A stretch of DNA of 64,000 nucleotides from Bacteroidota bacterium (GTDB taxonomy: Bacteria; Bacteroidota; Bacteroidia; UKL13-3). The DNA is taken from the NCBI GenBank assembly GCA_947477885.1, contig CANJUD010000002.1:248001-312000 (forward strand), in the 5' to 3' direction. Positions 8,845-17,789 of the stretch are shown here, one piece after another. Made by a program: the position numbers and the translations under genes. How positions within the stretch are numbered: position 1 is the first letter of the stretch; the number at the start of each line of letters is the position of its first letter. Below the pieces are notes generated by a model. It saw nothing but the letters and a program-made list of their open reading frames with translations, was not told the origin of the DNA and did no database searches.

Positions 8845-9612
8845 TTATTTATTCAACATCAATAATTTTATTTGGGCCAACTTCCGTTTGGTGTCAAGCG
8901 CAAAATCACTGTTCATCATCCAGTCGTAATAGGAAGGTTCGTTTTGCAAAACCTGAGTAACGGGTTTTCCTTTATGCTTCCCAAAATTGAACAAAGGAAC
9001 TTTATTGTTATCATATATAAATCGTCCACCAAAATCGACTAGATTTGTCTTACCAGCAAACTCTGATAGTTTATCAATCTGATTTGAGATTTGAGGATAG
9101 CGGATCAATTGGGCTTTCAATATTTCATAGGTAGCTTTTGTATCTGCCATAGCAGTATGTGCATTTTCCAATTCTTTATCGCAGTAAAACTTATATGCTG
9201 CTGATAAATTTCGAGGCTCCATGGTATGAAATATTCGTTGCACATCCACAAATTTTCTGCTGTCGCTATCAAAATCCACATTGCTTCTTAAAAACTCCTC
9301 GACCAATAGTGGGAAATCAAACCGTACTGAATTGAATCCTGCAAAATCGCAATGTTTCATATATTCATTGAGCTCGCCTGCCAGCTGGGCGAAGGTTGGC
9401 TCATTCATCACATCTTCGTTTGTGATTCCATGTATAGCCGTAACTTCAGGCGGAATGGGAACAGTTGGATTTACCAAATAACGTTTGTCTTCTTCTCTTC
9501 CATCCGGGAATATCTTCACAATACCTATCTCTACAATCCTATCGGTGGCAACATTGGTACCTGTAGTTTCCAAGTCGAACACAATCAGCGGCCTATTTAA
9601 TTCTAATTCCAT
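8845..9612 (-). CDS. DEDDh 3'-5' exonuclease with ExoX-like C-terminal domain
   Basis: A 255-residue exonuclease related to the DNA polymerase III epsilon subunit. Residues about 8-170 hold the DEDDh fold: ExoI FDLETTG, ExoII around CDFAGFNSVRFDFPLL, and ExoIII HTAMADTKATYEI with the catalytic His and Asp. The last 50 residues (FNFGKHKGKPVTQV... YYDWMM) match the small C-terminal domain found in ExoX-like exonucleases. It probably acts in DNA repair or proofreading rather than as the replicative subunit, since no DnaE partner is nearby. It leads a two-gene unit with the VIT1-like transporter. A near-consensus -7 box (CATCTTTG) sits 7 nt before the ATG. Confidence 0.88.
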   Translation of the reverse strand: MELELNRPLIVFDLETTGTNVATDRIVEIGIVKIFPDGREEDKRYLVNPTVPIPPEVTAIHGITNEDVMNEPTFAQLAGELNEYMKHCDFAGFNSVRFDFPLLVEEFLRSNVDFDSDSRKFVDVQRIFHTMEPRNLSAAYKFYCDKELENAHTAMADTKATYEILKAQLIRYPQISNQIDKLSEFAGKTNLVDFGGRFIYDNNKVPLFNFGKHKGKPVTQVLQNEPSYYDWMMNSDFALDTKRKLAQIKLLMLNK

Positions 9613-9891
9613 ATGGGAGCAAAGATGCTATATGTTCCGTAAAATTTATCGGGAAAATATAAACCAAATTCACACCACTTATTTACGATGTACGACATAC
9701 GATTTACGATGTTTGCTAACGCCAGATTAAGGATGCCGTGGTGAGCGTAGTCGAACCATGGCTGACGCCTGATTTATATACTTGAAGGTCTAACATATAA
9801 AAAAATGTTAAAAAAAGCTCCACCCAAATGTTTTGGGGCTGTAATAAAATCAGTTTATAATTCAGAAACAAGTTACTAAATAGGCAAAAAT
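9613..9891. other. Intergenic region with short repeats
   Basis: This gap between the exonuclease and gldN holds a short quasi-tandem repeat of ACGATTTACGAT-like units at about 9681-9711, also found at 18955-19000, and one copy of the GTGAGCGTAGTCGAAC-type dispersed repeat at 9741-9757. No RNA gene or conserved ORF was recognised. Confidence 0.5.
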
Positions 9892-9927
9892 AAAAAACCC
9901 TCTCGTTTTTATACGAAAGGGTTTTTT
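9892..9927. terminator. Rho-independent terminator (bidirectional) after gldN
   Basis: A stem of AAAAAACCCTCTCGT and ACGAAAGGGTTTTTT (one mismatch) closes a short AT loop, and A/T runs on both sides let it work on either strand. It lies just past the gldN stop and ends the T9SS operon. Confidence 0.85.
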
Positions 9928-9945
9928 ATATATTTTATAACAAGC

Positions 9946-10803
9946 TTAAAACTCCCACAGATTGTGTTCGTATTCAAACAGTTTTTTCTTAATGTTATCA
10001 CTTTCTATCAGTGCATTTACAGGACTTGTTTTAAATTCATCAAATTGGTTGATACGCATATCAAATGGATTTGATTCCTTATAAACCCAACTACTAAACA
10101 TACGCATTTCGAAAAAATCGTCATACGTTAATCTAGCAGCATCGTTGCTCCTGTTATATAATTCTTGATGTACAGCTACATTGCGAAAACAGAAACTGTC
10201 AGCACCTGTATTATCATGGTATTTAAAATAGCATACGGGTATTTCACCTGCTGGTGTTCCATTTACTGTTTTAATAAACATGGGAGCTATATATATAATA
10301 CGACTATAAAAGCGAGATTCCTTTTTATCGAAAATCCAATCTTCCATAATTTTATAACGTTTTATACCATCTTCCCAACTTAGTTTAATCTGTATGATAG
10401 AATCATGCCCAGGCCCAAATGGATCGGATGGATCATCCGGTACAAAAGAAACTTTTTCATCGCTCGTAAATTTAGTCACATCATCAATGGTCATCACCCT
10501 GTCCAATGAATCTGAAAAGTAAGGAGTTAAATAACCCTCACTCATTGAATTTTGCAATACATGTGAAAGTGGATTTTTAGGCCAGTTCATCAAGATATTC
10601 ATTTTTTCGCGTACATCTATCATACGTTCCACACGCCAACAATACATTACATCTGCTTCGCGAAGGTGGGGCCAATATATAAGACCGCGCTCATTTACTG
10701 AAGAGCGGTTATATATAAATTGATCAAACGTACTATTTATAATCTGTGCATTTGCCTCAATAGCCAGCAACCAAACTAAAATAAACTGTGCAACCCTTTT
10801 CAT
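9946..10803 (-). CDS. gldN: Type IX secretion system protein GldN/PorN
   Basis: A periplasmic component of the T9SS. In the family GldN/PorN joins the lipoprotein GldK/PorK in a large ring under the outer membrane. The 285-residue protein begins with a signal peptide (FILVWLLAIEANAQ). It shows family features such as NERGLIYWPHLREADVMYCW, YKIMEDWIFDKKES and the DDFFEMRMFSSW stretch. It is the last gene of porP-gldK-gldL-gldM-gldN and precedes a strong terminator. A gap of about 110 nt with dispersed repeats separates it from gldM. Confidence 0.93.
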   Translation of the reverse strand: MKRVAQFILVWLLAIEANAQIINSTFDQFIYNRSSVNERGLIYWPHLREADVMYCWRVERMIDVREKMNILMNWPKNPLSHVLQNSMSEGYLTPYFSDSLDRVMTIDDVTKFTSDEKVSFVPDDPSDPFGPGHDSIIQIKLSWEDGIKRYKIMEDWIFDKKESRFYSRIIYIAPMFIKTVNGTPAGEIPVCYFKYHDNTGADSFCFRNVAVHQELYNRSNDAARLTYDDFFEMRMFSSWVYKESNPFDMRINQFDEFKTSPVNALIESDNIKKKLFEYEHNLWEF

Positions 10804-10839
10804 ATGTATTTTTTATTTTTTATTTTTTTATTCTTGCTA

Positions 10840-10910
10840 CCCTGAGCGGAGTCGAAGGATTATTTTTCATTTTCACCCTGAGCGATCCCGATAGCTATCG
10901 GGACAAAGGG
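10840..10910. repeat. CCTGAGCGnAGTCGAAGG repeat plus nested 18-bp palindrome
   Basis: Two copies of the dispersed repeat lie between gldM and gldN. The first is CCTGAGCGGAGTCGAAGGA. The second begins CCCTGAGCGA and is interrupted by the perfect palindrome TCCCGATAGCTATCGGGA (10886-10903) before ending in CAAAGGG, so the palindrome looks inserted into the older repeat. Confidence 0.7.
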
Positions 10911-10916
10911 CAATTT

Positions 10917-12455
10917 TTATTGTACGGTCAACGCAATAGCTGAAGGTAATCTTACCAAACCAACTTTACCTGGGCCCATCGCTTCAATACCTGATACTTG
11001 TATTTGGTCTCCACTACGTGGGTTCTTCATTGCATCTTTAATTTGTTGAGAAATAGCAGCACCTGTAACAGTATAGAACTTAGGATCTTGCCTTTTTTGG
11101 GTATAAACCAAAGTGTATTTCGTTACAGTATATTTCATTCCATCAAACAAAAACTCGGGGCCTAAACCTGCCCATATAATGGTTTGCAATCCAACCTCAC
11201 CTGGAGCAATTCTGCCGCTTTCTTTATTACCAAACAACGGGAATGGTTTTGGAACACTCTTAATACGGAATGTCATTGAACCCATGGCCTTTCCTTTTAC
11301 AGTTGCAGTAGCTTTAACTTCTTTAACTCCACTACCAACTTCAACTATATATTGGCCAGGTTTTACTTTTCTTGCTGTGGCTCCAGGGAAACTACATTCA
11401 ACATCTTCAGCTCTTGCTCCAGATACACCTACCGTAATAGGGTTTTCTAAACCAATATAAAGAACGTTCATTTTATCTGCTGAAATTGTAGCAGAAGCTT
11501 TAAATCCAACGTACTCTCCTTCAAATTTTTTTTCTTCAGTTCCTCCATCAGGTTTTTTAACTGTAATAGAACCTGTATATTTATGTTCGCCTACGCTCGA
11601 CGACTGTTCAAATTTACCAACTCCGTTTTCAACCTTAATGGGAGATCCATTTACAGTCATGGCATTCTGATCTTTTGAATTATAGGCTGTAAGTATTACT
11701 TCAGCTTCAAATTTCTCACCCTCTAATACCATGGTTGATTTTGGAATTACCTTAGCTACTAATTGATCAAACTTAAAGTCAGCTGCATTTATTTTCGCTG
11801 CTAATTCTGCCATTGCCTCTGAACCTGCATTTTTAGCATCGTTTTGCATTTTAGTCAAAATTGTAATAACGGCTGCTAATGGTGAATGTTCAAATAATTC
11901 TGATTCCCATGTGTGTCCCGATTCTTTATTGTCATTAGCCTCCACATCTTTTAATGATAAAAGACTCTTAGGATCGATGTTCATCTTCTGAACAATAGCA
12001 GACAAATCAGCGCTGAATGTATTTACAACTTTTTTCAAATCAGCTCCTTTGCCTTCATTAATAAAGTAATGAGCGTGCTTCTCCATATTGTCTCTACCTT
12101 GCAATTGTCCCTCGCTTGATTCGCCTTTACCGAATCTTCCTCCAGTTTCCTTTTCTAAGAACAATTTAATATCATCAATATGCTTTACATATGCTTTTAC
12201 TTTTTTGTCAACCTCAACTGCAGCATCCATAAATGGTTTTGCTTTGGCAGGTTCTTTATCAACTGCTTTTTGCAAAGCACCTAAAATTTGTATATTGCGT
12301 TGGTCTATATTTTTTCCTGATTTTAACATGGATACCTCCACAAAATAAAAGGCTTTCAATATTTCTGCTGATACGTTCAACGCTAGAAGAGCTATCAACA
12401 CGAGATACATCATGTTAATCATCTTCTGCCTGGGGCTCTGTTTACCACTTGCCAT
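10917..12455 (-). CDS. gldM: Type IX secretion motor protein GldM/PorM
   Basis: GldM spans the inner membrane once and reaches through the periplasm. With GldL it forms the proton-driven motor that energises T9SS export and gliding. The 512-residue protein has the expected N-terminal cytoplasmic stub and single helix (QKMINMMYLVLIALLALNVS), a helical region up to about residue 220 and then beta-rich Ig-like domains. The Glu just after the helix (SAEILKAF) is typical. It lies 46 nt after gldL and upstream of gldN, the canonical order. Confidence 0.95.
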   Translation of the reverse strand: MASGKQSPRQKMINMMYLVLIALLALNVSAEILKAFYFVEVSMLKSGKNIDQRNIQILGALQKAVDKEPAKAKPFMDAAVEVDKKVKAYVKHIDDIKLFLEKETGGRFGKGESSEGQLQGRDNMEKHAHYFINEGKGADLKKVVNTFSADLSAIVQKMNIDPKSLLSLKDVEANDNKESGHTWESELFEHSPLAAVITILTKMQNDAKNAGSEAMAELAAKINAADFKFDQLVAKVIPKSTMVLEGEKFEAEVILTAYNSKDQNAMTVNGSPIKVENGVGKFEQSSSVGEHKYTGSITVKKPDGGTEEKKFEGEYVGFKASATISADKMNVLYIGLENPITVGVSGARAEDVECSFPGATARKVKPGQYIVEVGSGVKEVKATATVKGKAMGSMTFRIKSVPKPFPLFGNKESGRIAPGEVGLQTIIWAGLGPEFLFDGMKYTVTKYTLVYTQKRQDPKFYTVTGAAISQQIKDAMKNPRSGDQIQVSGIEAMGPGKVGLVRLPSAIALTVQ

Positions 12456-12501
12456 TTTATTGTTCTCCTTTTTTTAAATTACCCTATGGTGATGATTGAA
12501 C

Positions 12502-13296
12502 TTAATTACGTGAAACATTCATGGCTGACAACATGTTGCCATAGATGCTATTGAGTGAAGATAGATTCTTACCCAATGTGGTGATTTCACTTGTGATTTG
12601 TTTAGCAGTGCTTTCAGTCTCACTAAGAGAATTAACAACATTGCTCAAATTGCCTACAAACGAATTGATTGTTTTCAAATGGTTATTTGATTCTGCAATC
12701 TCCATTTCATAAACTTGATTAAGCGAAGCTAAATTTTTGGTGATGTTTTCCATTTGCTTAGCATATTCTTGCGAATTCGATGAAGCTGAAGTTAAACCAT
12801 TCATGGCCTCAACTGCCTTCATATAAGAATCGTTTACGCTTACAATTGATTGACTAGCCTTCTGAACATTTTCAGCGTAATTACTTGTAGCCACTGAAAC
12901 TTGAGTCATATCTGACATGGTTGAAACATTATCACCCAACGACTTCAAATTGGTTCCCAAACTAGAAATTAATTCTGGACTAACCTTAGCCTCTTCCAAC
13001 ATTTTATCTAATTGCTGCGATATGCTGCCAGTCGCTTTTTTGTCTTTGGTTTCCATTCCTGCAAGTTCTGGATATACTAATGACCAGTCGATATCTTGAT
13101 GAGGAGGTTCAAATGCTGATATTGCAAATATAAATGCTTCTGTAAGCAAGCCCACAATAAGCATAAGGTCGGCACCTGGCCAGTGCGTAATTTTAAATAA
13201 TGCACCTACGATTACTACTGCTGCTCCGAGACCGTAGATCATACCCATGATCCTTTTTCCTGCTTTACTTTCGAAAAAACTTGTCTTGTTACTCAT
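12502..13296 (-). CDS. gldL: Type IX secretion motor protein GldL/PorL
   Basis: The inner-membrane partner of GldM. Two membrane helices lie near the N-terminus (RIMGMIYGLGAAVVIVGALF and ADLMLIVGLLTEAFIFAISAF), the second with the membrane-buried Glu (LLTEAF) thought to carry protons. The remaining 180 residues are a long Ser/Asn/Thr-rich, coiled-coil-prone cytoplasmic part. Length (264 aa) and the position between gldK and gldM fit the family. Confidence 0.95.
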   Translation of the reverse strand: MSNKTSFFESKAGKRIMGMIYGLGAAVVIVGALFKITHWPGADLMLIVGLLTEAFIFAISAFEPPHQDIDWSLVYPELAGMETKDKKATGSISQQLDKMLEEAKVSPELISSLGTNLKSLGDNVSTMSDMTQVSVATSNYAENVQKASQSIVSVNDSYMKAVEAMNGLTSASSNSQEYAKQMENITKNLASLNQVYEMEIAESNNHLKTINSFVGNLSNVVNSLSETESTAKQITSEITTLGKNLSSLNSIYGNMLSAMNVSRN

Positions 13297-13405
13297 TTTT
13301 TTTGGTTAGATTTTAAATGTTAGAAATTGATTAATTGAATTGGATTTTATTGAAAAAATGGTTAATTTTTTTAACTGTAATTTAGTAAGGGTGGAGAAAA
13401 GCAGA

Positions 13406-14674
13406 TTACTCTTTGTCCTTATTAGAACGTCCGATATAAGTCATTACGCAACGGAAACCTACAAAACTCTTTGACGAGTCAGCATATTCATATTGGGTGC
13501 GGGTACCATTTTGTATATAGTAAGCTATATCTTTCCATGAACCTCCACGCACAACTTTCTTCTTCTGAGTTTCTGATTCCTCTTTTTTGTAACGGTAACG
13601 ATATTCTGGACTTCCGTCACTAGTAATTTGGTTACCTTGCTCTGCATAAGCGGTGTTGGTCCATTCAGCTACATTACCTGCCATGCAATACAAACCATAA
13701 TCGTTAGGGAAATAAGCATTAACTTTTACGGGATAAAAACCTCCGTCATTAATATAATCTCCACGTCCTGGTTTAAAGTTGGCTAAGAAACATCCTTTTG
13801 TATTACGAACATAAGGTCCGCCCCATGGATACATGTTACCGTCTCTACCTCCACGAGCTGCATATTCAAATTCATTCTCTGATGGTAAACGGAATTGCTC
13901 TTGACTGTATTCGTTAATATTGTATAAGAAATTGTTTAAGCGATGTGAACGCCAATGACAAAATGCACGGGCTTGCTGCCAACTAACTCCCACTACTGGA
14001 TAATCGTCATATTTTGGGTGAGAGAAATATTGACGGGTCATAGGATCATTAAAGGCATAGGTAAAATCGCGAACCCAACATAAAGTGTCAGGATAAATCA
14101 TAAACTCTTCTTTGATTAAATAATCGGCCCTGTTTTTACTGTGCCACTCGTTACCAGTTGTATATGCTGCTGCACCAACATGGTCTTCCCAATACCACAC
14201 ATATTTCAATGTTCTAACATCAACCTGAGGTCTGTTATAGTATTTATCATTTCCTTGGTACATGTACCTTGATTTTGCCCATGTATCATCTGCCCAATTC
14301 ACTTTCTTATTATAATCAAGATATACTACACCATCAGGGTCAGTATAAGTAAGTGCTTGTTCAGTGCGGGCTAATGAATCAATAACATAATATACAAACT
14401 GACGATATTCGTTGTTTGATATTTCGGTATCATCCATATAGAATGCGGGGATAGATACCTGGCGATTTTGAGCTAGTTGTGTAAAGGGAACGTCTTGGTC
14501 ACTTTGCCCAATGTGGAAAGTTCCTGTTGGAACATATACCGTACCCATCGGGGCTTGATGAAACCATTTGCGACGACCAGGAACACCTGTCAATTCACCA
14601 TTATCTCCATTTAAGCCACAACTTCCTAAAGTTAAGGTTATTGCGATTATTAGGAACAGATTTAATCTTTTCAT
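13406..14674 (-). CDS. gldK: Type IX secretion lipoprotein GldK/PorK
   Basis: An outer-membrane lipoprotein that forms the T9SS ring with GldN. The N-terminus has a lipoprotein signal (LIIAITLTLGSCG, lipidated Cys at residue 19). The body carries the formylglycine-generating-enzyme/SUMF1-like fold (VPTGTFHIGQSDQD, AGNVAEWTN, VVRGGSWKD, FVGFRCVM), as is normal for GldK. The protein has 422 residues. It appears to head the gldKLMN transcript: a good TTG-N19-TATTTTTG promoter lies 30 nt upstream. Confidence 0.95.
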   Translation of the reverse strand: MKRLNLFLIIAITLTLGSCGLNGDNGELTGVPGRRKWFHQAPMGTVYVPTGTFHIGQSDQDVPFTQLAQNRQVSIPAFYMDDTEISNNEYRQFVYYVIDSLARTEQALTYTDPDGVVYLDYNKKVNWADDTWAKSRYMYQGNDKYYNRPQVDVRTLKYVWYWEDHVGAAAYTTGNEWHSKNRADYLIKEEFMIYPDTLCWVRDFTYAFNDPMTRQYFSHPKYDDYPVVGVSWQQARAFCHWRSHRLNNFLYNINEYSQEQFRLPSENEFEYAARGGRDGNMYPWGGPYVRNTKGCFLANFKPGRGDYINDGGFYPVKVNAYFPNDYGLYCMAGNVAEWTNTAYAEQGNQITSDGSPEYRYRYKKEESETQKKKVVRGGSWKDIAYYIQNGTRTQYEYADSSKSFVGFRCVMTYIGRSNKDKE

Positions 14675-14704
14675 TTGTATAGTTTATAGTTGTCGAAAAG
14701 TATG

Positions 14705-14734
14705 CAAAAATAGGTAATTCGACCAAAAATGCAA
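14705..14734 (-). promoter_or_regulatory. Putative Bacteroidota promoter of gldKLMN
   Basis: On the minus strand TTG (-33), 19 nt spacer, then TATTTTTG (-7 consensus TAnnTTTG). The box ends 30 nt before the gldK ATG, the same gap and the same spacing as at rpsL. Confidence 0.75.
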
Positions 14735-14873
14735 GTTTTTTTTATCAAAAGGTGTGTTTTAGATCTGATTGTTCAGATTTGATATCTAAACGTGCTAATC
14801 ATTCTTTTATTGCCCTTCTCTTCAATTATATTTTTGTTGTTTTATTAATAGGTTGATATTCAGTTTAAAAAAA

Positions 14874-15896
14874 TTATCGTTGCCAACCATTGGCACGACG
14901 GGTATCGTAGTATTTTTTAGTAGGTGGTGGTTTAAAATCAAGTTTGAAACAATATTGGGCCATCAATTCAACAGTACCAAAGCTATTGGTAAATTGACCC
15001 AAACGAGAAACAGTAATATCATAAGAAATACCGAATTTTAGTTTTGGATTTGGTTTCCATCCGGCCATCAAAATCACAGCATCGCTGCGGTATACAATTT
15101 TATAACTGTCCCAACGGTAGGAAACGCCACCCCAATATTGATTGTTGATATAATAGTTCGCATTTATCTCGAACTGTGTCTTGGTTAAATCTGTACGGAA
15201 TTTAATATTGGGTTGTAAAACATTAGCTCCCATTTGTATATCACCTCCAGCTATTAATTGGGCATGGGTTCTTAAATTGATTGATCCACCTGTAGCATAA
15301 GTAAGTTTGCCGGGTAAAAGATGCGTTGCTGAGAGTCCGCCATAAAAATTATCCAACCCCATAAACGATTGCTTGGTATAGTATAATCCAAAACCAAGAT
15401 CTGGCTTGCTTTGGGTAGCATCAGTTGCTGGGATACTGGGATCAGTACCGCTTGCTGTTTTTTGAAGATCGGTTAAAGTGCGCAGCTTAGTACCGTCAAG
15501 TGCTTTTTGTACCATACCTGCTGATGCACCTATTGAAAGTGCTGACTGATTGGCTAACTCAATTTTGCGAGAATAACTAAGCGAGAAATTTATCCCCTTT
15601 TGAAAACCCAATTGGTCTTGCTCCACGTTTAAACCATAACCGTTGCTACCAAAATTGGCTGCAACATTAAAGTTAGATGTGGTAGGAGTTCCAAGCCAAC
15701 CGAACCATTGGTTTTTGTAAACTACAGTTGCACATACATGGTCTTGCATATTATTAGACGCATATGCAGGATTGTAGGTAAGCTTATTAAACATAAAATG
15801 AGCATAGTAGGGATCCTGCTGTGCTTTAGCTGCATTCCCAATTAGCAACAAACAAATAGTGGTTGTAATTAGGGCTTTGATGGATAGTTTTTGCAT
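14874..15896 (-). CDS. porP: PorP/SprF family T9SS outer-membrane protein
   Basis: A 340-residue member of the PorP/SprF family, outer-membrane proteins tied to the T9SS and to anchoring of secreted adhesins. The signal peptide (ALITTTICLLLIGNAAKAQ) is followed by the hallmark DPYYAHFMFNKLTYNPAYA near the mature N-terminus. The rest is a predicted beta-barrel (SLSYSRKIELANQSALSIGA, FGISYDITVSRL). The ORF track begins 12 codons upstream, but the ATG at 15896 starts directly before the signal peptide. It lies upstream of gldK in the porP-porK order of other Bacteroidota, with its own 199-nt gap where gldK has a separate promoter. Confidence 0.88.
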   Translation of the reverse strand: MQKLSIKALITTTICLLLIGNAAKAQQDPYYAHFMFNKLTYNPAYASNNMQDHVCATVVYKNQWFGWLGTPTTSNFNVAANFGSNGYGLNVEQDQLGFQKGINFSLSYSRKIELANQSALSIGASAGMVQKALDGTKLRTLTDLQKTASGTDPSIPATDATQSKPDLGFGLYYTKQSFMGLDNFYGGLSATHLLPGKLTYATGGSINLRTHAQLIAGGDIQMGANVLQPNIKFRTDLTKTQFEINANYYINNQYWGGVSYRWDSYKIVYRSDAVILMAGWKPNPKLKFGISYDITVSRLGQFTNSFGTVELMAQYCFKLDFKPPPTKKYYDTRRANGWQR

Positions 15897-16027
15897 AATG
15901 TTCAGATGGATGCTGCTCAAGTTTCGCCGCAATTATAAACTATAAATGGAATATTTCGGAGAAAGACTTAAACAAATTTTAACCATTGAGAAAAAAAATG
16001 TTGAAAAGGTTGCCTGCATATACAAAA

Positions 16028-16777
16028 TTATCCTTTGCTTGCTAGTATAATATATTTCTCCAAAGCCAGTCCCATCGAAGGGCACTCTGGTGAGGGTGCT
16101 GAAATGTTAACTGCTAGATTTGCATCTTCCACGGCTTTAATAGTAGTTTTTCCCCATGCTGCAATTCTAGTATCCTTTTGCTCGTAGCCAGGGAAATTAT
16201 CGAAAAGAGATTTAATATCGGCAGGACTATAGAAAACAATAATATCATAATATACATCGGCCAAATCGGAAAGATCGGCTGAAACGGTGCGGTATATCAT
16301 GCCCTCTTTAAAAATGATTTTATGTTTGGTCAAAAATTCTGGGATATCATTTTTACGGATATCAGAACAAGGGAAAAAATATTTTTCGGAACTGTGCTTT
16401 TTTAGCAAGCTCATTAATGATGCTTCTGTTCCTTCGGCATGAAATAACTTGCGTTTACGCACTTGCAAGTGCTTTTGCATGTAATTAGCTGCCTGCTCAT
16501 TGATGCAAAAGAATTTCATATCCTCAGGAATCGCAGTTCGCATTTCGGTAGCAATAGCAAAATAGGTATCAATAGCATTTTTAGAATTGAAAATGATGGC
16601 GGTAAAATCCGAAATAGGTGCTCGTTGGTTTCTAAACTCACGAACAGTAACTGGTTCTATCTGAATAAAAGGCCTGAAATCTATTTTGCAATTGAGCTTT
16701 TTCGCCACATCTATAAGTGGCGATTTGTCCACTTCTGGGCGGGGTTGCGACACTAAAATTGTTTTTACTTTTTTCAA
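16028..16777 (-). CDS. hemD: Uroporphyrinogen-III synthase
   Basis: A 249-residue two-domain protein of the HemD family, which closes hydroxymethylbilane into uroporphyrinogen III for haem and sirohaem synthesis. The N-terminal VKTILVSQPRPE, central IIFNSKNAIDTYF and the YYDIIVFYSPADIKSLFDNF segment, followed by RIAAWGKTTIKAVEDANL, match the alternating domains of the family. The start is TTG (16777), since no ATG fits before the conserved first strand. It lies 15 nt after the DUF4271 gene; this pairing is common in Bacteroidota next to T9SS genes. Confidence 0.85.
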   Translation of the reverse strand: MKKVKTILVSQPRPEVDKSPLIDVAKKLNCKIDFRPFIQIEPVTVREFRNQRAPISDFTAIIFNSKNAIDTYFAIATEMRTAIPEDMKFFCINEQAANYMQKHLQVRKRKLFHAEGTEASLMSLLKKHSSEKYFFPCSDIRKNDIPEFLTKHKIIFKEGMIYRTVSADLSDLADVYYDIIVFYSPADIKSLFDNFPGYEQKDTRIAAWGKTTIKAVEDANLAVNISAPSPECPSMGLALEKYIILASKG

Positions 16778-16792
16778 GTTCGATGTTTTTGT

Positions 16793-17782
16793 TTAATTGC
16801 TAAAGTAAAAATACACCAATAGCCAAGGTAAAACTTCTAAGCTGCAAATATAGAGTAAAAGATACAATGCGGGGTAATGGAACACCGGCAATAAACCCTG
16901 AGTTTGTCGTAAAATCCTGTAAATAAGAGATATTGCAAATAGTATCAACAGTATAATATTTAATTGCTGCACTGAAATTAGACCAAAGTTGAGATAATTG
17001 ATTAAGAATAATGGGAAGGCTAATAGCAACATGAGGAAATTAACAACGATAGTATTGTTAATCATTATAATAGCCAACCTATCTACTTGCAGCAGGTATT
17101 GCATAAAATGATGCACCAACATTTTCACCAAATAAATGAAAAAGAACAAAGTAATCAATGCCACTATTTTAATAACAGGCACCAAATCGATGGACATGAA
17201 GCTGGTATCGCCATACAAGAAATAACCGAGAGAAAGAATTAATACTGACAAAAACAGCAATTGCAAATTGACTCCACTTGCTGCCGTTTTTTGTTGCGAT
17301 ACATAACTAAAAGTTTTGTTGCCTGATGCCATCACTTGGTTCACCATCGAAAAGATTTCACGCTCGCTCCATATTTTGATGATGGCTACCACAAACATGA
17401 TATTGATAACCACGATAAATATAAGCAAATTATTGCGAGGTGGCGGGCGACGAATATAACCTTCAGGCGGTTCGAACTGTTCGAAATTATCTTCGTCCAA
17501 CCTAAATGGATTTCTATTACTTAAGGCCATGAAGGGATTGCATAACACCATCAATACCGAATCCGTTGTGGAACTATCTATCTTGATGGCTTTTATTGCA
17601 ATATGATTTGAACTATCAGGTCTTTTTGAAGGTTGCTCTTCGGTTTGTTCATGACGGACGCGAGCCGCATGACGATTTTGACGATTTTGCCCCTGCATTA
17701 ACTGCAAAGGCGACTGAGCTGGCAGTGTATATGCCAGTATAAAAAAAATTAGGGTGAATAGAAGTTTGTATATGTTGCCCAT
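16793..17782 (-). CDS. DUF4271 multi-pass membrane protein
   Basis: A 329-residue protein with an N-terminal hydrophobic signal (LLFTLIFFILAYTLPAQ), a charged periplasmic stretch to about residue 125, and then about seven membrane helices (LLIFIVVINIMFVVAII, LLFLSVLILSLGYFLYG, and others). This matches the DUF4271 family, found mostly in Bacteroidota and often beside hemD, as here. Its function is unknown. It starts 7 nt after the acyl-CoA dehydrogenase stop and is probably in the same transcript. Confidence 0.75.
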   Translation of the reverse strand: MGNIYKLLFTLIFFILAYTLPAQSPLQLMQGQNRQNRHAARVRHEQTEEQPSKRPDSSNHIAIKAIKIDSSTTDSVLMVLCNPFMALSNRNPFRLDEDNFEQFEPPEGYIRRPPPRNNLLIFIVVINIMFVVAIIKIWSEREIFSMVNQVMASGNKTFSYVSQQKTAASGVNLQLLFLSVLILSLGYFLYGDTSFMSIDLVPVIKIVALITLFFFIYLVKMLVHHFMQYLLQVDRLAIIMINNTIVVNFLMLLLAFPLFLINYLNFGLISVQQLNIILLILFAISLIYRILRQTQGLLPVFHYPALYLLLYICSLEVLPWLLVYFYFSN

Positions 17783-17789
17783 GGGGCTT

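Noticed and set aside
11113-11460. 115-aa plus-strand ORF opposite gldM
   Set aside because: Antisense shadow of gldM with proline/threonine-rich composition and no family likeness.
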